The notes: a model not told the origin generated them from the sequence alone. 64,000 bases of DNA from Glycine soja (GCF_004193775.1 NC_041019.1:16153020-16217019); one strand, 5' to 3'; counted from the first letter of the stretch, positions 1 through 12,029 are shown. Program-made: numbers and translations.

Positions 1-930
1 AATATAGCAAGAAACAATCTATTTAAGTATTGTTCCATTTTGATCCCAAAACATACAAAAAATTAAGTGAAAAAAAAATCAGAATTTGACCTGTTCTAAG
101 TCCCACCAAGACTCCCAACTATTATCTCCTTTTACTCCTAATCCTCCTTTGTATAGAAGCCAACTTGTTCAATCATCAAAATCTTCCACAGTCCTATTTA
201 CTAGCTAGTCAGATTAGAAAGATAACCACTTGCTCACACAATTCATAATTTCATCATGTTTCCAAAAACATGAAAAATGATCGATTTAAAAGCCTAACTG
301 CAATCAAATCAAAATAGAAAACATCCATTTTGTTCACACAATTCAAAATTCACTTACTTTGACTGCTTTTTGTTCATTCCATTGCAGTAGCCTAAAAATG
401 ATGACCAATTCATTTCAGCAACAAACACCTACAATTGTTGCGCATCACTAGTGTTATTAGAAAGAGCAATTAATTTCATTTTCTTCTAATAGAGTTCAGT
501 CAAGAAAATATGCTTGGCTGAGGTCTACCCTCAAATGATTGTCCAATTTTCCAGCCAATGCCTTTCATTCCTCTCCTGTATACCAGAACCAGAACAACAT
601 GTTGTGTTGGCTACTTTTCAACTTTGATATTCTCATTTTATATAAGAGGCATATGTCAAATCTTACAAAGTAGATTCATATATTTTTTTTCTTACAAGAT
701 TGAAGGGCATCATTTACTTGAAATGATATAGTTCAATAAGGAAACAATTCAAAGAACTACCAACAAAAGAAAAGAGATCATGAAAGAAAGAAACTACTAT
801 CTTGTATTTGCAATGATACACTACTATGCTTTGCAGACAACTTAACATGAATAATAACATTGACAACAACACAAAACAAACAAGAACTAATCTCATGCTG
901 ACATTGGCAATGTAACTAAGATGAGTTGAA
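1..930. other. intergenic, no gene recognised
   Basis: AT-rich DNA with only short open frames. I looked on the minus strand for the next exons of the malic-enzyme fragment that ends at 939 and did not find them, so the fragment is cut off on this side or the following intron runs beyond the window edge. No RNA gene or element end was recognised. Confidence 0.5.
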
Positions 931-938
931 ATTCCTAC

Positions 939-1170
939 CTGAAGGTCCACCATGGCCACGTACTTTTGCAAGGGAACCTGATATAGGCTGATGTTGTTCA
1001 TCAGTTTCTTCTCCTATGGACAGTAAAAACAAATAAGGGAAAGTGGGGTATAACACTATCCTCATAGATAACAGATAAACCTGAAGCTGTTGAGTGTTGA
1101 CTGTGGTAGGCAGCAGGCCATGCAAATACTGTGCATCCCTCTCTTTTGTTGAGAAAGCTAGCCCTTTGTT
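939..1170 (-). pseudogene. NADP-malic enzyme fragment, two exons
   Basis: Two adjacent exons of a cytosolic or plastid-type NADP-dependent malic enzyme, which decarboxylates malate to pyruvate. The upstream exon (about 1170 to 1081) encodes NKGLAFSTKERDAQYLHGLL and ends in CAG before a GT donor. The next exon (1013 to 939) follows a CATAG acceptor and encodes EKKLMNNISLYQVPLQKY then VAMVDLQ, again before a GT donor. Both match the N-terminal part of the family, upstream of the NAD(P)-binding and catalytic domains. Those domains are absent: no exon for the following conserved block is visible between 1 and 938. Introns are kept, so this is a genomic fragment and not a processed copy. The 5' side joins a retroelement PBS-like sequence at about 1171-1192 instead of the normal preceding exon sequence. 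It cannot make a functional enzyme. Confidence 0.8.
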
Positions 1171-1175
1171 GAGAT

Positions 1176-1500
1176 CAATGAAAGCACCAATTGTCTGATG
1201 TGTATTCAAAGAACAGAGGGAAGTAAGCCTAGAATTTGAGGACAAGGAGCCTCCTCAACAAGGAAAATGTCAAAATCTGATTTATATAAGAGTTGTTGCC
1301 TTAGTACATATTGGTCCTATTTATAGAAAAGAAATTACAAAGGAATTGCATTACACAAAAGAAGGAAATAACATAAATGAAATCATGCAATAACAGAAAT
1401 TGGATTATGCAATAATAGAAACAAAATAAGGAAAACAGGTAATGGCAGACAACACATCCTAACCAAGCCAATCATAGAATGCCAACTCACCTCTCTTGTA
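1176..1500 (-). mobile_element. LTR remnant with PBS-like 3' end
   Basis: On the minus strand this stretch looks like the 3' part of an LTR. It contains a CTATAAATAGG-type promoter box and a long untranslated stretch ending near ACACATCA. A sequence reading ATTGGTGCTTTCATTGA (1192 to 1176) follows, a form seen just downstream of the LTR in plant Ty3/gypsy elements. The outer LTR edge is not clear; 1500 is approximate. No internal element domains follow; the next sequence is the malic-enzyme exon. Identification as LTR plus PBS is by pattern only. Confidence 0.45.
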
Positions 1501-1989
1501 ATTGCTTCTGTTGTACGAAATCACTGAAATGCTTAGGGGGAATAATCTTCCTTTTTTGTGTATATTTATTCTCAAATAATTGTCTGTATATTACAAACTT
1601 GCATGCACAACAAATTCATAGTCAGAGAGATATCTCCATTCTATCTAATAACTAAGTCAACGTGTTCGTTCACCATTTAACAAGAAATCAGTATTTATAG
1701 TAACTTTGCTGAAATTTAATGATAATTACCTTAAAATTACAGCCCATGAAGAGTTCTTGTTGAATACCAATGTTGTGAAATCAAACTCATACTAAAATCA
1801 ACCTATTAGAATAGAGCTATCAGCTAAGTAACACGCATAATTTCATTCCATGAAAAAATAAAAAAACAAACTACACTCAAGTCATGTCATCAAATGTTGT
1901 TGATCAAATCTAATTAATATAAGCATGAGCATGCAGTGAGTCCATAAAAGGTATAAAAAGTGAGAAATGAAGTGCATATCATGGATTTA
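1501..1989. other. intergenic gap, no gene
   Basis: No coding region was recognised. The stretch contains one member (1560-1601) of a 42-base direct repeat whose partner lies at 2513-2554. It lies between the two malic-enzyme fragments and may derive from an intron or from inserted DNA. Confidence 0.4.
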
Positions 1990-2104
1990 AGTAGGACCTA
2001 ACAACCGAGAAAGTTCAAGGGTAACAAGTTGATCCTCGGTGGCACGATCCTCGCCGTAGATGTCCTCAATGCCCAGAGATGGGTCCACCCTCCCATAGAC
2101 ATTG
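1990..2104 (-). pseudogene. NADP-malic enzyme fragment, N-terminal exon
   Basis: The minus strand encodes GIEDIYGEDRATEDQLVT (about 2074 to 2021). This matches the conserved N-terminal block of plant NADP-malic enzymes (VYGEDxATEDQLVTPW type). The next expected residues, which continue to the DPHHNKGLAF block, are replaced by unrelated sequence and a stop. This is probably the upstream part of the same broken gene whose later exons lie at 939-1170, with retroelement DNA in between. Confidence 0.65.
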
Positions 2105-2261
2105 CAAATTATCATGCAACAATGACATGTTAAAAAACAAGTGAATAGTATTAATTACTTCATAATTGGAAATAAACATGAAAAATAACACCTTGAGATC
2201 AACATTGATGAGGGTATTTGTCGAACCTTAAGTTGGTTGATGCGAATTGGGCTATCATTAG

Positions 2262-2450
2262 AACTATCCAAATCCTCTGCTTGACAATGACCTGCAAAAT
2301 GGGTAGCTTCGCAGCACAACAAAGACTTATCCTGTGTTAAATCACAAACTTAACTAGTTTCTGGAGTATCGACATCCTCAGCTTCACAATGACATGCAAA
2401 ATGGGCATCTTTGTCGCATAAAAAACAGTAATCTTGTCTGGGCTGCAACT
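2262..2450 (-). repeat. tandem pair of CCHC zinc-knuckle segments
   Basis: On the minus strand two related segments about 115 bases apart encode CFLCDKDAHFACHC and CLLCCEATHFAGHC. Each has the exact spacing C-x2-C-x4-H-x4-C of a zinc knuckle and is followed by an acidic EAEDVD or QAEDLD tail. A stop and short non-coding DNA separate them, so this is a tandem duplication of one exon-sized piece. It may be the C-terminal tail of the adjacent CACTA protein or a captured fragment; I cannot decide. Confidence 0.5.
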
Positions 2451-2630
2451 CATTGCAAATACAATGCATTGTCCAAGGCCTTTGGTGTAGACAAAATTAA
2501 TTAAATAAATATGTATATTTATTCTCAAATAATTGTTTGTATATTACAAACTTGTTTATAATATTTAAAGTAAACATCCAATACACCATAGTGGTTCTTC
2601 CTATGAAATCTAAAGTTTTCTACATTGGAT

Positions 2631-5600
2631 GTTTTTAAGTTTTATGAAATATGCTGCCCATTTCTTGCGAATTGTTGTCATGATCTCGATGTCTAATGGC
2701 GTCCCATCACCAAACCACTACAAATTATAAAATAGACAAATTAGTGACGTACATGTAAAGTGAATAAAAAGTGATAGTCAACTATTTAATAATTTTATTG
2801 CAAAACAAAATATACCATGGTCCAATCATTCTTCAATCCCCCGGTTACTATGTTCCACATCCAATGCTTAGCCACACTCATAGCCTCCGCTTTGAACATG
2901 ACTCTACATTCAATATGAAAAAGAATTGAATGTAATAATTATGAAGTTAGAAAACATGAGCAATCTGAATTAAACATTTATTATATGACTAACCTTTACT
3001 TCAATCCACTAAGATGTAGGTTGATCACTTTTACCATCCAAAGTAGTCTTTAATGTCTTCATTGCACTTCTTTAAACCAAAAATTAACATATATACGATG
3101 ACAAAACTATTTAAATTTCCATGTTTAAGATATATTAAATGAGTTATAATATAAAACTTAACTTGTTAATTGCAGCTTTGATATGAATATCAAGCTTTTT
3201 ATGCAACGAACTAAACCAGACAACAATGTCCTTCATAGGACACAAAACAACCAACTACCAATGGGCCTTGAATTCGACAACAATTAGCTACGTATAACAT
3301 AAACATTCTTTACAGACATTTCATAAATTTTACTTACTAATTCAAGTAAGCTCCTAGGTAGACCTCTCTTTAGGATTCCTTAACCCATGTTTCAATGTAA
3401 TGTTGACATTCAGCACGTCTATCCTTTGCATTGTGTATGGACTGAGGCTCAAGAAATCCATACATTGAGTCATGACCCAAGCTTGAACTCCACTCATCCA
3501 TAAACCTATTTTGAACATTTCAAATGAAATGTCATAATCATGTATATCATAACGAATATCAATTATTACTCAATGATATGGAATTTACTTACATCATCCA
3601 CAACTATAGTATAACTATGTTTAAACATTTGTCACCTGCTATTATATCATTTACATCAGCATATGTTAAGAAGAATGATGCATCAACATTTGGAATCCCA
3701 AATTTAGTCCCATCCCATAACAACTCAACAGGCTTCTCGTAAATATCATACAAGCTCTTGATCAGGCCACGCAAGGGATCATCAGGAGCAATAGCTTCAA
3801 CCAATTTCTTTTGACTAATATGTGAATCCTATATGGTTAATGAAAAAAAAATTAAACTATTGTTAGTAACTAATTTATATCAGTCTATGATTGCCTTAAT
3901 GCATTTGCAAACAAACTAACAATTACCTCATGTGATACAAGTTTCACAAGATGTGTAGGCTATGCAATGAATGTGTCAAGGACCTACCTGACATACTGAA
4001 TTTCTGACATTGGGAACGGGACTTGAGCGTCACTATCAAAAAAAATTTCAACACTGACCCTAACCGCATCATCTGTATAAGCCACGTTGTGTATGGTAGA
4101 CCCCCCCATCATATATTTTTCCCAAGGCCACTAGGTGTGTACAATTATGACCTTGCACATACAACCCCATACTCGGTATCACATGAACACCATCTTCTTT
4201 CCTTGATGGCTTGACTGCAATTTCAGCGTTACTCCCCTTTGTGCTCACATGTGCACCTAATACTTGTATATCTGCCTCAACTAGGGGTGTGTACTGCGAT
4301 CCCCTTTGGGAAAACTCTATTTTGATGGCCTCCTTCAACTCTTGTTTCATTCTTTCTAGACACCGTTTGTTTTCTTCATCTATCTCATTCCTTATTTCTT
4401 CCTCAAGGTTTCCTACAATCTCATTCCTCCACTCTTCCTTAAGGCTTCTAATTGTGTCAGCCAACTGTTGTTGGCTGATGGATGTGGAGGAGCTGCTAGA
4501 GCCACGTGATGCCTTTCCATAGTATTGACTTACCGCTACACAAACACAACCTCCATGCTCCAATCGCCCAATGGCAATACTGAGTATGTCATCACGACCA
4601 TTAGGAACAAAGGTACCTTGTGTTTTCTATTCTTCTACCGAGTCTTGTATCAAGCATGACATACATAAACATGAAATGAGGTCATTGCTTTCAATTTTTA
4701 AAAAAATAAATTAAATTTAAACCATTAACTCATATAATTTTATCAAATATTTCTTGTGTATCCTCAAATGTCATCTGCTTATATCTCTTTGTGCGAGCCA
4801 ACTTCCACTTCACATGTCTTTCAATGGGAGATGAGGGGTCATCAATCAGTGGTGTATTCTTAGTCAGCATTGCCTTCTCTTATAGTCTCTTCCTTTTCTC
4901 GTCTAATAGTTTCTTTTCAAGCAAATCATAACCCCCACGAGACAGTACATGGGGACAGCCATTGTATTTCTGAATTACCTGTGCCCTTTTCCTAATACCC
5001 TATCAAGCAACATATATAATTTCCATGAAATGAAATGATGTATTTAAATTGAAATTTAAATTAAAAGACGTCCACATCTAACCTGCCAATTAGGGGTCTG
5101 ACGGGTTGCAGCAAATTCGTCCCAAGTTTTTGGATCTAGACCATATTTTGTAGAAGGATCCTGTTTATCTTGCCCCTCAGTATTACCATACACAAATTTA
5201 GTGGTGAGGGTAGACTTAAATTTCCTCCATTTGGTCGCCACCATTGACATGACCTTCTTCTTGGCTTCCGGTGCTTCACGGGTATCAAATTTGGCATGCA
5301 TAAAACATTGTTGTGTAATAGTTAATGGATGTCAACCTTTTCACGTCATAGCTATGTTGAAAACTAAATACATATCCTGGGTAAGTGGACTTACCAAAAT
5401 TTCATCCCATATTAGGTCCTTTAGAGATTCCAGAACATCTTTCCAATTGCTATGTACAATAGGAATCTTTTCTCGAGCTACCACCCTTAGATAATTGTGG
5501 AACTTCTCTTTATGTGGGTGTGATCCTCTTCCCGTTGCCGAATCGATGTTAACTATTGGTCTGGGCTGATCCAAGGTTCTTAAAGTCAGTCGTCTTAGAC

Positions 5601-5682
5601 GTGTGGACTATCTACTCCTCCTAGATGTCGCCTTTGATTGACCATTTGAACGCGAAGGATGGGACCTTAGCGGTGTTCCCAT
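2631..5682 (-). pseudogene. CACTA PTTA/En-Spm protein with Ulp1-like protease domain
   Basis: The gene probably starts at ATG 5682 (MGTPLRSHPSRS) and is spread over several exons. The 5574-5341 block (DQPRPIVNIDSATGRGSH, then WKDVLESLKDLIWDEIL) and the block at 5301-5056 match plant PTTA/En-Spm proteins. QGTFVPNGRDDILSIAIGR lies at about 4620-4566 and is followed by a coiled-coil-like acidic/basic stretch (4530-4300). The C-terminal part resembles Ulp1/SENP C48 cysteine proteases of CACTA elements: a HWQLVVLCP motif at about 3260-3230, and KHWMWNIVTGGLKNDWTMWFGD in pieces near 2880-2700. The usual aspartate after VYW appears as serine and the catalytic-cysteine segment is degenerate. Several in-frame stops, including one soon after the start, show it is not functional. 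Such proteins are thought to assist CACTA transposition; that role is family knowledge. Confidence 0.75.
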
Positions 5683-5806
5683 GACCTTGTGCAAATAAAA
5701 AAATCATTAATGAAAATTTATTACAAATACCATATACATAAAAAATTGTAAATATCTAGACAAAAAAATAACGCAATATCATAATAATTACTTTGATACA
5801 ATTCAG

Positions 5807-8700
5807 TTACGTAGGAATCTTCTCCCATAAACCTTCATGATGATCAGTATGATTTTCATTTACATCATCCATTTCGTGTTCCTCATTTACAGAAGGCACT
5901 CGTTTGGAAAAAGCAGACATCTCACAAATGTCAAGTGTTGGATCATCTTTTTGGTGACGGATAACACTTGGTCTTCCTTGTAGAACCACTGACAATCTTG
6001 AATCACTTGGATCTTTGACGTAAAACACCTATCTCGCTTGTTCTACCATAATGAAAGGTTTGTCTATGTAAGCCACCTTATTAAGATATACTAAAGTAAA
6101 TCCCAATTGATCTTGATGCACACCAGTATTTCCATTAACCCGCTTACACTTAAACATAGGCACTCTAAATTCATTGTAATCAAGCTCCCAGATTTGTTAA
6201 ATCACTCCAAAGTAAGCCATGGATGCTCGAATTGGGTTGTTGTCTGATGTACTACAAAAGTGATTGGAATCAACATCAACACTCACCCCACTGTTCTACA
6301 CGATACTTTTGTCATCTTGTAATTTGGTGTAGAAGCAATAATTGTTGATATCATATCCCTTCCAACTAGGGACATTGAAATATGGCCTAATAGCTAACAA
6401 TCTTAATGTTTTGGAAGAACTATCATCAACAAAGATTGATTCTCTAAACCATTTAATGAAAGTTCGTTTGTGTTCTTGCAATACCTTCATCATGTTCATT
6501 TTTAGGTGTCTAACTCTAAGAATTTGTTTGTGGGTTTCTATGTACGGAAACACCTCTGGTGTGTTGTTTAATATATATAAATGCTCTTGTGAGACCTCCT
6601 GTCGAGTCATTGTGACAACATTGTATCCTCATGTTCCCCTACCTCCCTGTGTCCGCTCATAACGAGTTTCAAGAATCTTGACAGATTTAACTTTGCCGAT
6701 GTACTGGGAACAAAACTCAATAGATTCTTCAGCAACGCACCTTTTAACAATAGAAGCTTCTGGTTGGTATTGATTCTTGGTATAACCCTTTAAAACCTTT
6801 ATGTACCGCTCAATTGGATACATCCACCGTAAAAAAATGGGACCACACAATCGAATTTTCTTCATAGGATGAACAATTAAGTGAACCATTACATTGAAAA
6901 ATGATGGAGGAAAATACATCTCTAATTGACAAAGGACAATGGCAGCCTTATTCTCCAAATCATCTAATTTTCGCGATCAATGACTTTGCTACAAATAGCA
7001 TTAAAAACAAAGTACATACGAGTTATGGCAACCCTAACTTTGTCAGCCAAGATACCATGAATTGCAATAGGCAATAGTTGTTGCATTAACACATGACAAT
7101 CACGAGGCTTCAAGCCAACCAATATTAGATCATTGATGGATACAAGACTCTTGATATTTGAAGAGTATCCTTGTGGGAATTTTACACTCTACAGACATTG
7201 ACAAAAACTTCTTTTCTCTTTTGTGAATATTACGTGGCATGCCGGAGGTAGATACCCATTTAAACCAAGTCTTGACAACTTCAAACCATCTTTTGTATTG
7301 CCTTTAATGTTAAGAAGGGTGACAATTAAACTATCACAAACATTTTTCTCCACATGCATGACGTCTATACAATGTCCAACATCAAGATCAGACTAGTATG
7401 GAAGATCAAAGAATATTGACCTTTTCTTCCATATGTTTGTCTTAGACGATGGCTTCTTTTGGGTTTAGGGCACTTTCATTTTCTTGACTCCCATTAAAAA
7501 CTTTCTTCAATCGCCGATACGGGTGATAAGGTTTCAGAAATCTTCGATGCCTGCTATATACTGTCTTCTTTCCATGTTTAAGTTGGATAAAGCTTATATT
7601 TTTCTACAAATAGGACATGCGTGATGTCCTTTAACACTATATCCACTCAAATTTCCATATGCTAGAAAGTCATTAATGGTACAAAAAACCATAGCACGCT
7701 CTCATCCCACACATCAACCCCGTCTTCCCACAATTTTCTCAAGTCTTCAATCAACAGAGTGAGATACACATCAATATCATTTCATGATTGCCTTGGACCA
7801 GCAATCATCATACAAAGCATTATGTACTTTCGCTTGATGCACAACCAATGAGGGAGGTTGCAAATCATCAGCAAAACAGGCCATGAACTATGGTTGGTGC
7901 TTAAGTTACAAAAAGGATTCATTCTGTCAGAAGCAAGACCAAGCCTAAGGTTTCTTGGGTCATCTGAAAAATCGAGATACAAACGATCAATTGTCTCCCA
8001 TTGTGGAGAATCCACCGGATGTTAGAGCAATCCATCACTTTTTCTCCCATCTGCATGTCATGTAAGGTTTTTTGCATCATGTGCATTAGCAAACAATCGC
8101 TTAAATATTAATATTATTGGAAGATACTAGCACACCTTTGCTGGACGATTGTTGTTTGTGGTTGCATCATCATTGGTTTCATCATCCTTCACTTTGTACC
8201 GTGATACCCCACATGTGGTGCACTGATGCATTTATGCAAACTGATTTCTGTACAAAATGCAATCATTAGGGCATGGATGGATTTTCTAGTACTCTATTCC
8301 CATTGGACATAAAATCTTTTTTGTCTCGTAGTGATTTTTCGGTAACATGTTATCTTCAGGAAGCATTTTTTTCAATAGCACTAGTAATCCAGTGAAGCTT
8401 TTGTCACTTCACCCAAATCGTTCCTTCAGGTTGACCAAAGTTAACACCGTTGATAACCTTGTGAAAGTTGTGCACCCTAAATACAAAGGCTGCTTTGAAT
8501 AATTTTCTATTTTGTCATACAAAGGTGTATGCGCTTGTTGAAAATCGTCTTGCCCAAGGTCGTGAATCATGTCTTCTATACGATGTCTGATGTTTTCATC
8601 AACCGACTCAATTTAAGAGACAGTTGGCATATTTGGAAATTCGCCATCCATATCCATTTTGTGTAAGTCGGAATGATCCCGCCACATATAGGATGTGATC
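5807..8700 (-). pseudogene. CACTA TNP2-type transposase
   Basis: Recognisable blocks in order on the minus strand: CGGI-like N-terminal transposon-associated region and MDMDGEFPNMPTVS at 8657; CPNDCILYRNQFA and CTTCGVSRYKVKDDE near 8270-8190; SDDPRNLRLGLASDRMNPF and NLPHWLCIKRKYIMLCMMIAGP at 7960-7785, the core TNP2 signature; the DUF4218-like block LEMYFPPSFFNVMVHLIVHP at 6930-6860; the DUF4216-like region at 6600-6300; and VFYVKDPSDSRLSVVLQGR just before the stop at 5807. Many stops and frame changes interrupt it. TNP2 is the presumed catalytic transposase that acts on CACTA termini. This copy cannot encode it. Confidence 0.85.
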
Positions 8701-8987
8701 TAATGTCATTTATTGATTGGCATCTCCCATTGTAGTAGTTTAATATTACAAGTTAATTGTGTTTTCTTAAATTTGTCGAAATTTTGACAGTATTTCGCAT
8801 TGGTCTCCAAGTACATGAGATGAAAGCGGTGACATGTCATCATCCACCACATTCAACTATGCACTCGGAGAACAAAGTAAAATCCACTATACTGAAATAT
8901 CACCAATTTAAGAAAAGACAAGTAACCTATATGTATCAATCTACTATAAAAAATTAGTCTTCCCAAACTGTCTAAATGGATAATTTA

Positions 8988-9042
8988 AGATTCAATACAT
9001 CGATTAATGCAAACTGTCTGTATTAATCATGGTATTGAATCT
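8988..9042. repeat. imperfect hairpin near CACTA 5' side
   Basis: Two 21-base arms (8988-9008 and 9022-9042) are inverted copies with about three mismatches around a 13-base loop. The 8-base word AAACTGTC lies both in the loop and before the left arm. CACTA elements commonly carry inverted subterminal motifs bound by their own protein. Placement upstream of the TNP2 gene fits that role, but no repeat series was traced. Confidence 0.5.
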
Positions 9043-9059
9043 CAAACGGGAAACTAAGG

Positions 9060-10450
9060 TTCACTCGCAATGTACATAGGTTTGATATAAAACAATACTA
9101 TATATCAACAAACATGTAATAAGCAGACAAGTGACATAAACAGATACATGCCTCGAGAGATGGTGACTAACACGAAGGAGTGCGATGATGGCAGTGAAAT
9201 ATTATTCAAAACTCTTGAGTGAAGTACACTATGGGCTACAACAGCCTTTAGCTTCCTAAACTAGAGTCAAAAAGTTGTACCAACAACAAAAACTAATTAT
9301 TAAACAATAAACAAAAAAAAACTCTTGGCATAACTTTATTATATATCTTCTATCCTTCTACTTTGATAGTAGGTTTCCTCTCTCTCTGTATATCGACACC
9401 TTGCTTGTTATATATATATTGGTCCTTTTTTTTTTATCAATTTGGTGTTATTTATGTGTGTTTGTAGCAAATGCAACCCTAAACATGAGAACGTGATTTC
9501 CAAAACTTTTGTAATTTTGATTTTGAATAACCATGGGGCACATATTTCCCTTGTCAGCTGTTATTAGGCATCTATAAATTTGTGTCGTGTCATATCATGT
9601 TTTCCTTAGGTAGCTATCTTAAAAGCAAAAGGCAGAAAGCTAAACGGACTGAATTTGAATACATCATACACACGTTAAGCCCTACAGATGTTGATAAGAC
9701 CATACAAAGTTACTAGCAATAAAGGAAGTTCACTCTAAGCAGAAAGTTTGAAATTTCATTAAATGGAATGAGTGGAAAGAATAAATATTCAACATAATTA
9801 AGATCAGGAAAAGAACTTTTAAAAAGTTACTTCAAGTCAACATTATTTGACCATGAGAATTGTGTCAGGCATGCATATTATGGCTAGAACCTAGCCTCAT
9901 TTGATCAGCTGACTGAGCTACCCAGAGATCAAAATATCAACTTGTACAAAATTTCAAGGCATTCAACATAAGAAACAGGTTTGAAGTTGACCGGTTAGAT
10001 CAAATGCAGAGTAAAAAATGTTTGCCCATTAGGTTGCAGCAACAAACAAATACCAATGGATAAAAAATCAACAGGCATTAATGAAGTATTAGACTTTACA
10101 AAATATAAAGGCCAAATGATGTAGAATGAAGGATGTTTAAGGATTATTATGTTATTCTTATTTCTTAAAAATTGTAAGAACGATGCACTTTCATTTTACC
10201 AACAGTGATGTATAAAAATGTTTAAAAAATTTATTTCATCAATCAAAAAGGCTTGGGCAAAGAAAATTGAAGGGAAAAACATAAGTATGAAAAAGAAGAA
10301 AGTGCAACAAAATTCTGACCAAAGATAGTTGAAAAACATGTAATATTGACTCTAGTTTTGTACAGATTTGGTAATTGTTCATAGTATATTCAAGACAATT
10401 TTCAACCATACTCTTGACATTGTCCTGCATTAGAAAAAAGATGTTAAAAT
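9060..10450. other. intergenic, no gene recognised
   Basis: AT-rich sequence with short open frames only. A minus-strand frame near 10,430-10,240 begins QDNVKSMVENCLEYTMNNYQ after a plausible AG acceptor, but I do not recognise it. No element terminus of the CACTA type was found here. Confidence 0.4.
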
Positions 10451-10455
10451 ACAAC

Positions 10456-11862
10456 CGTTAGTCGTCTTTTACGACTAACTTTTGTATAGAAAAGTTTTCA
10501 AAAATATATATATTTCTCCCAATTTATGGTTCTTTTTGGTAGGATTGTAAATATTTCTTGTTTAGTTCTTATACTTTCTCAGTAGAAGCTTTCCATATGA
10601 ATTTAATATAAATTTCACTTCAATTCAAGGTAAAAAGAAGAAAAATTTGAAGGTGAAAAAGTTGCTGTCTTGCTAAGCCTGGACCGTGCGCTTAGCGAGA
10701 CTCAACCGCTAAGCGAGGCATCAGCCGCTTAGCGAGTGAGATGAATATTGAAGAGAATCTGCCATGTCATCACGCGCTGAGCGCGTCATCAGCTCGTTCA
10801 GCGAGAAGATTGTCTCTTGTGCGCTTAGCGCAAGAAAGGCGCTAAGCCAAATTTCACTTACTTGCGCTAAACGTGAAGTTGGCGCTAAGCATGCCTTCAT
10901 GGACAAAAAGCCCTTTTTAAGACTGAATTACAGAGAATGAAGAGGAGAGGTCTGAATAGACTACATGAGCTTAGTGTTGAATGAAGAACAGAGGAAAAGC
11001 TGAGCAAGGAAGAAAAAAGCCCTAACTTTTAGGTAGATTTTAGGTTTAGGAGTGATTCCTAGGTTCCTAGAGGTGGAGGAGACATCCCCATTGCTTTGTA
11101 GTCTGGTATTTTCTCTGAAACCTTTCTCCTATTTGTGAAAGGTACTCCCTTGTAATGGAGGGCTAGAATCCTTTGTTGGGAAATTCCACTAAGTGCTTGA
11201 TATAAATATTATTACAATTTATTTGAAGTTGTTTTTATGTGTTCAAAGTTTCTATCTGTGCTTATGTTATGCATGCTTGTTGCTTGATCACCCATTTGTG
11301 TGTAAGGTTAGGAGCTTTAGCAATGGAAAATGTACTGCATCCTTAGAACTAGATAGGGTAGAGCTAGGTTATCGAACTACCGGACACGGAGTGCGGTAAT
11401 TTAGTTTTTATCATGCTGTAATTGTAATGTTGTTCGGTTAGGCTAAGTTCAACAAGAGACATCTGAGAATGAAGTTTAATTTGAATTAGGCCAAACTTGC
11501 GAGACATCGGTGTTTGGTATTTGGGCCTTCAGCATAGAACTCAGAAATAATTCCAAGTAGAGAAAAACCCTAATTGCATCAAGTATCTCAGTAGAAAGAC
11601 CCAATGCTTTTACATATCTGTTTTCACACTCACGTGCTCGCAATTATTGCTTTTACTTATAATAGAATTACTTCTGTTTTTAGTTCGTGATAATCAATTC
11701 CTTCTGCAAATGCCTATTTACTAAATGATGCTTTGCCAAGTAAAACAAGTTCCCTAAGTTCGATACTCGGTTCACACCATTTTAATTATTTTCTTGACGA
11801 CCTGGTGCACTTGCTGGTTAGATTTCACATCCACAAAAACAAGTAGTACCAGGATGCGAACA
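10456..11862 (+). repeat. 5' LTR of Athila-like element
   Basis: It runs from CGTTAGTCG (the usual TG is CG here) to GCGAACA. It contains several CGCTAAGC/GCTTAGCG words at 10,674-10,890, arranged in close pairs. Compared with the 3' copy it carries an extra 42 bases at about 10,541-10,582, most simply explained by a deletion in the 3' LTR. Confidence 0.9.
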
Positions 11863-11869
11863 AGTATTT

Positions 11870-11887
11870 TGGCACCGTTGCCGGGGA
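11870..11887 (+). other. primer-binding site of Athila-like element
   Basis: TGGCACCGTTGCCGGGGA starts eight bases after the LTR end. This is the PBS form of Ty3/gypsy elements of the Tat/Athila group. The priming tRNA is probably an elongator tRNA other than initiator Met; which one is inferred only. Confidence 0.7.
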
Positions 11888-12029
11888 ACTTCTCTTTATT
11901 TTGGAAATTTTAGTTCAGTTTGTAGGTGTTTATTCTTTATTCTTTGATTCATTGTTTTTCTTTTGTGAATATTTGTTTACTGCATAATTTATTTTTCTTC
12001 GGAATTGGTTAACTATTGTTTATTCTTAG

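Larger units (their letters stand above)
2262..9060 (-). mobile_element. decayed CACTA (En/Spm) transposon
   Basis: Two genes on the minus strand define this element: a TNP2-type transposase (8.7-5.8 kb) followed by a PTTA/En-Spm gene ending in an Ulp1-like protease (5.7-2.6 kb). The order and content are typical of plant CACTA elements. Both genes are full of stops and shifts. I could not find a convincing CACTA...TAGTG pair of termini, so the limits given are only those of recognisable sequence; the high-coordinate end includes a palindrome of the kind found in subterminal regions. Confidence 0.75.

Noticed and set aside
446..470. CACTAGTGTTATTAGAAAG as left end of the CACTA element
   Set aside because: Similar to a terminus but the three preceding bases (CAT) do not match the flank of the 24,182 end, and it lies beyond the malic-enzyme fragment.
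2716..2730. CACTACAAATTATAA as a CACTA terminus
   Set aside because: It lies at an exon border inside the Ulp1-like coding region (WFGDGTPLDIEIM starts beside it), so it is probably intron sequence.
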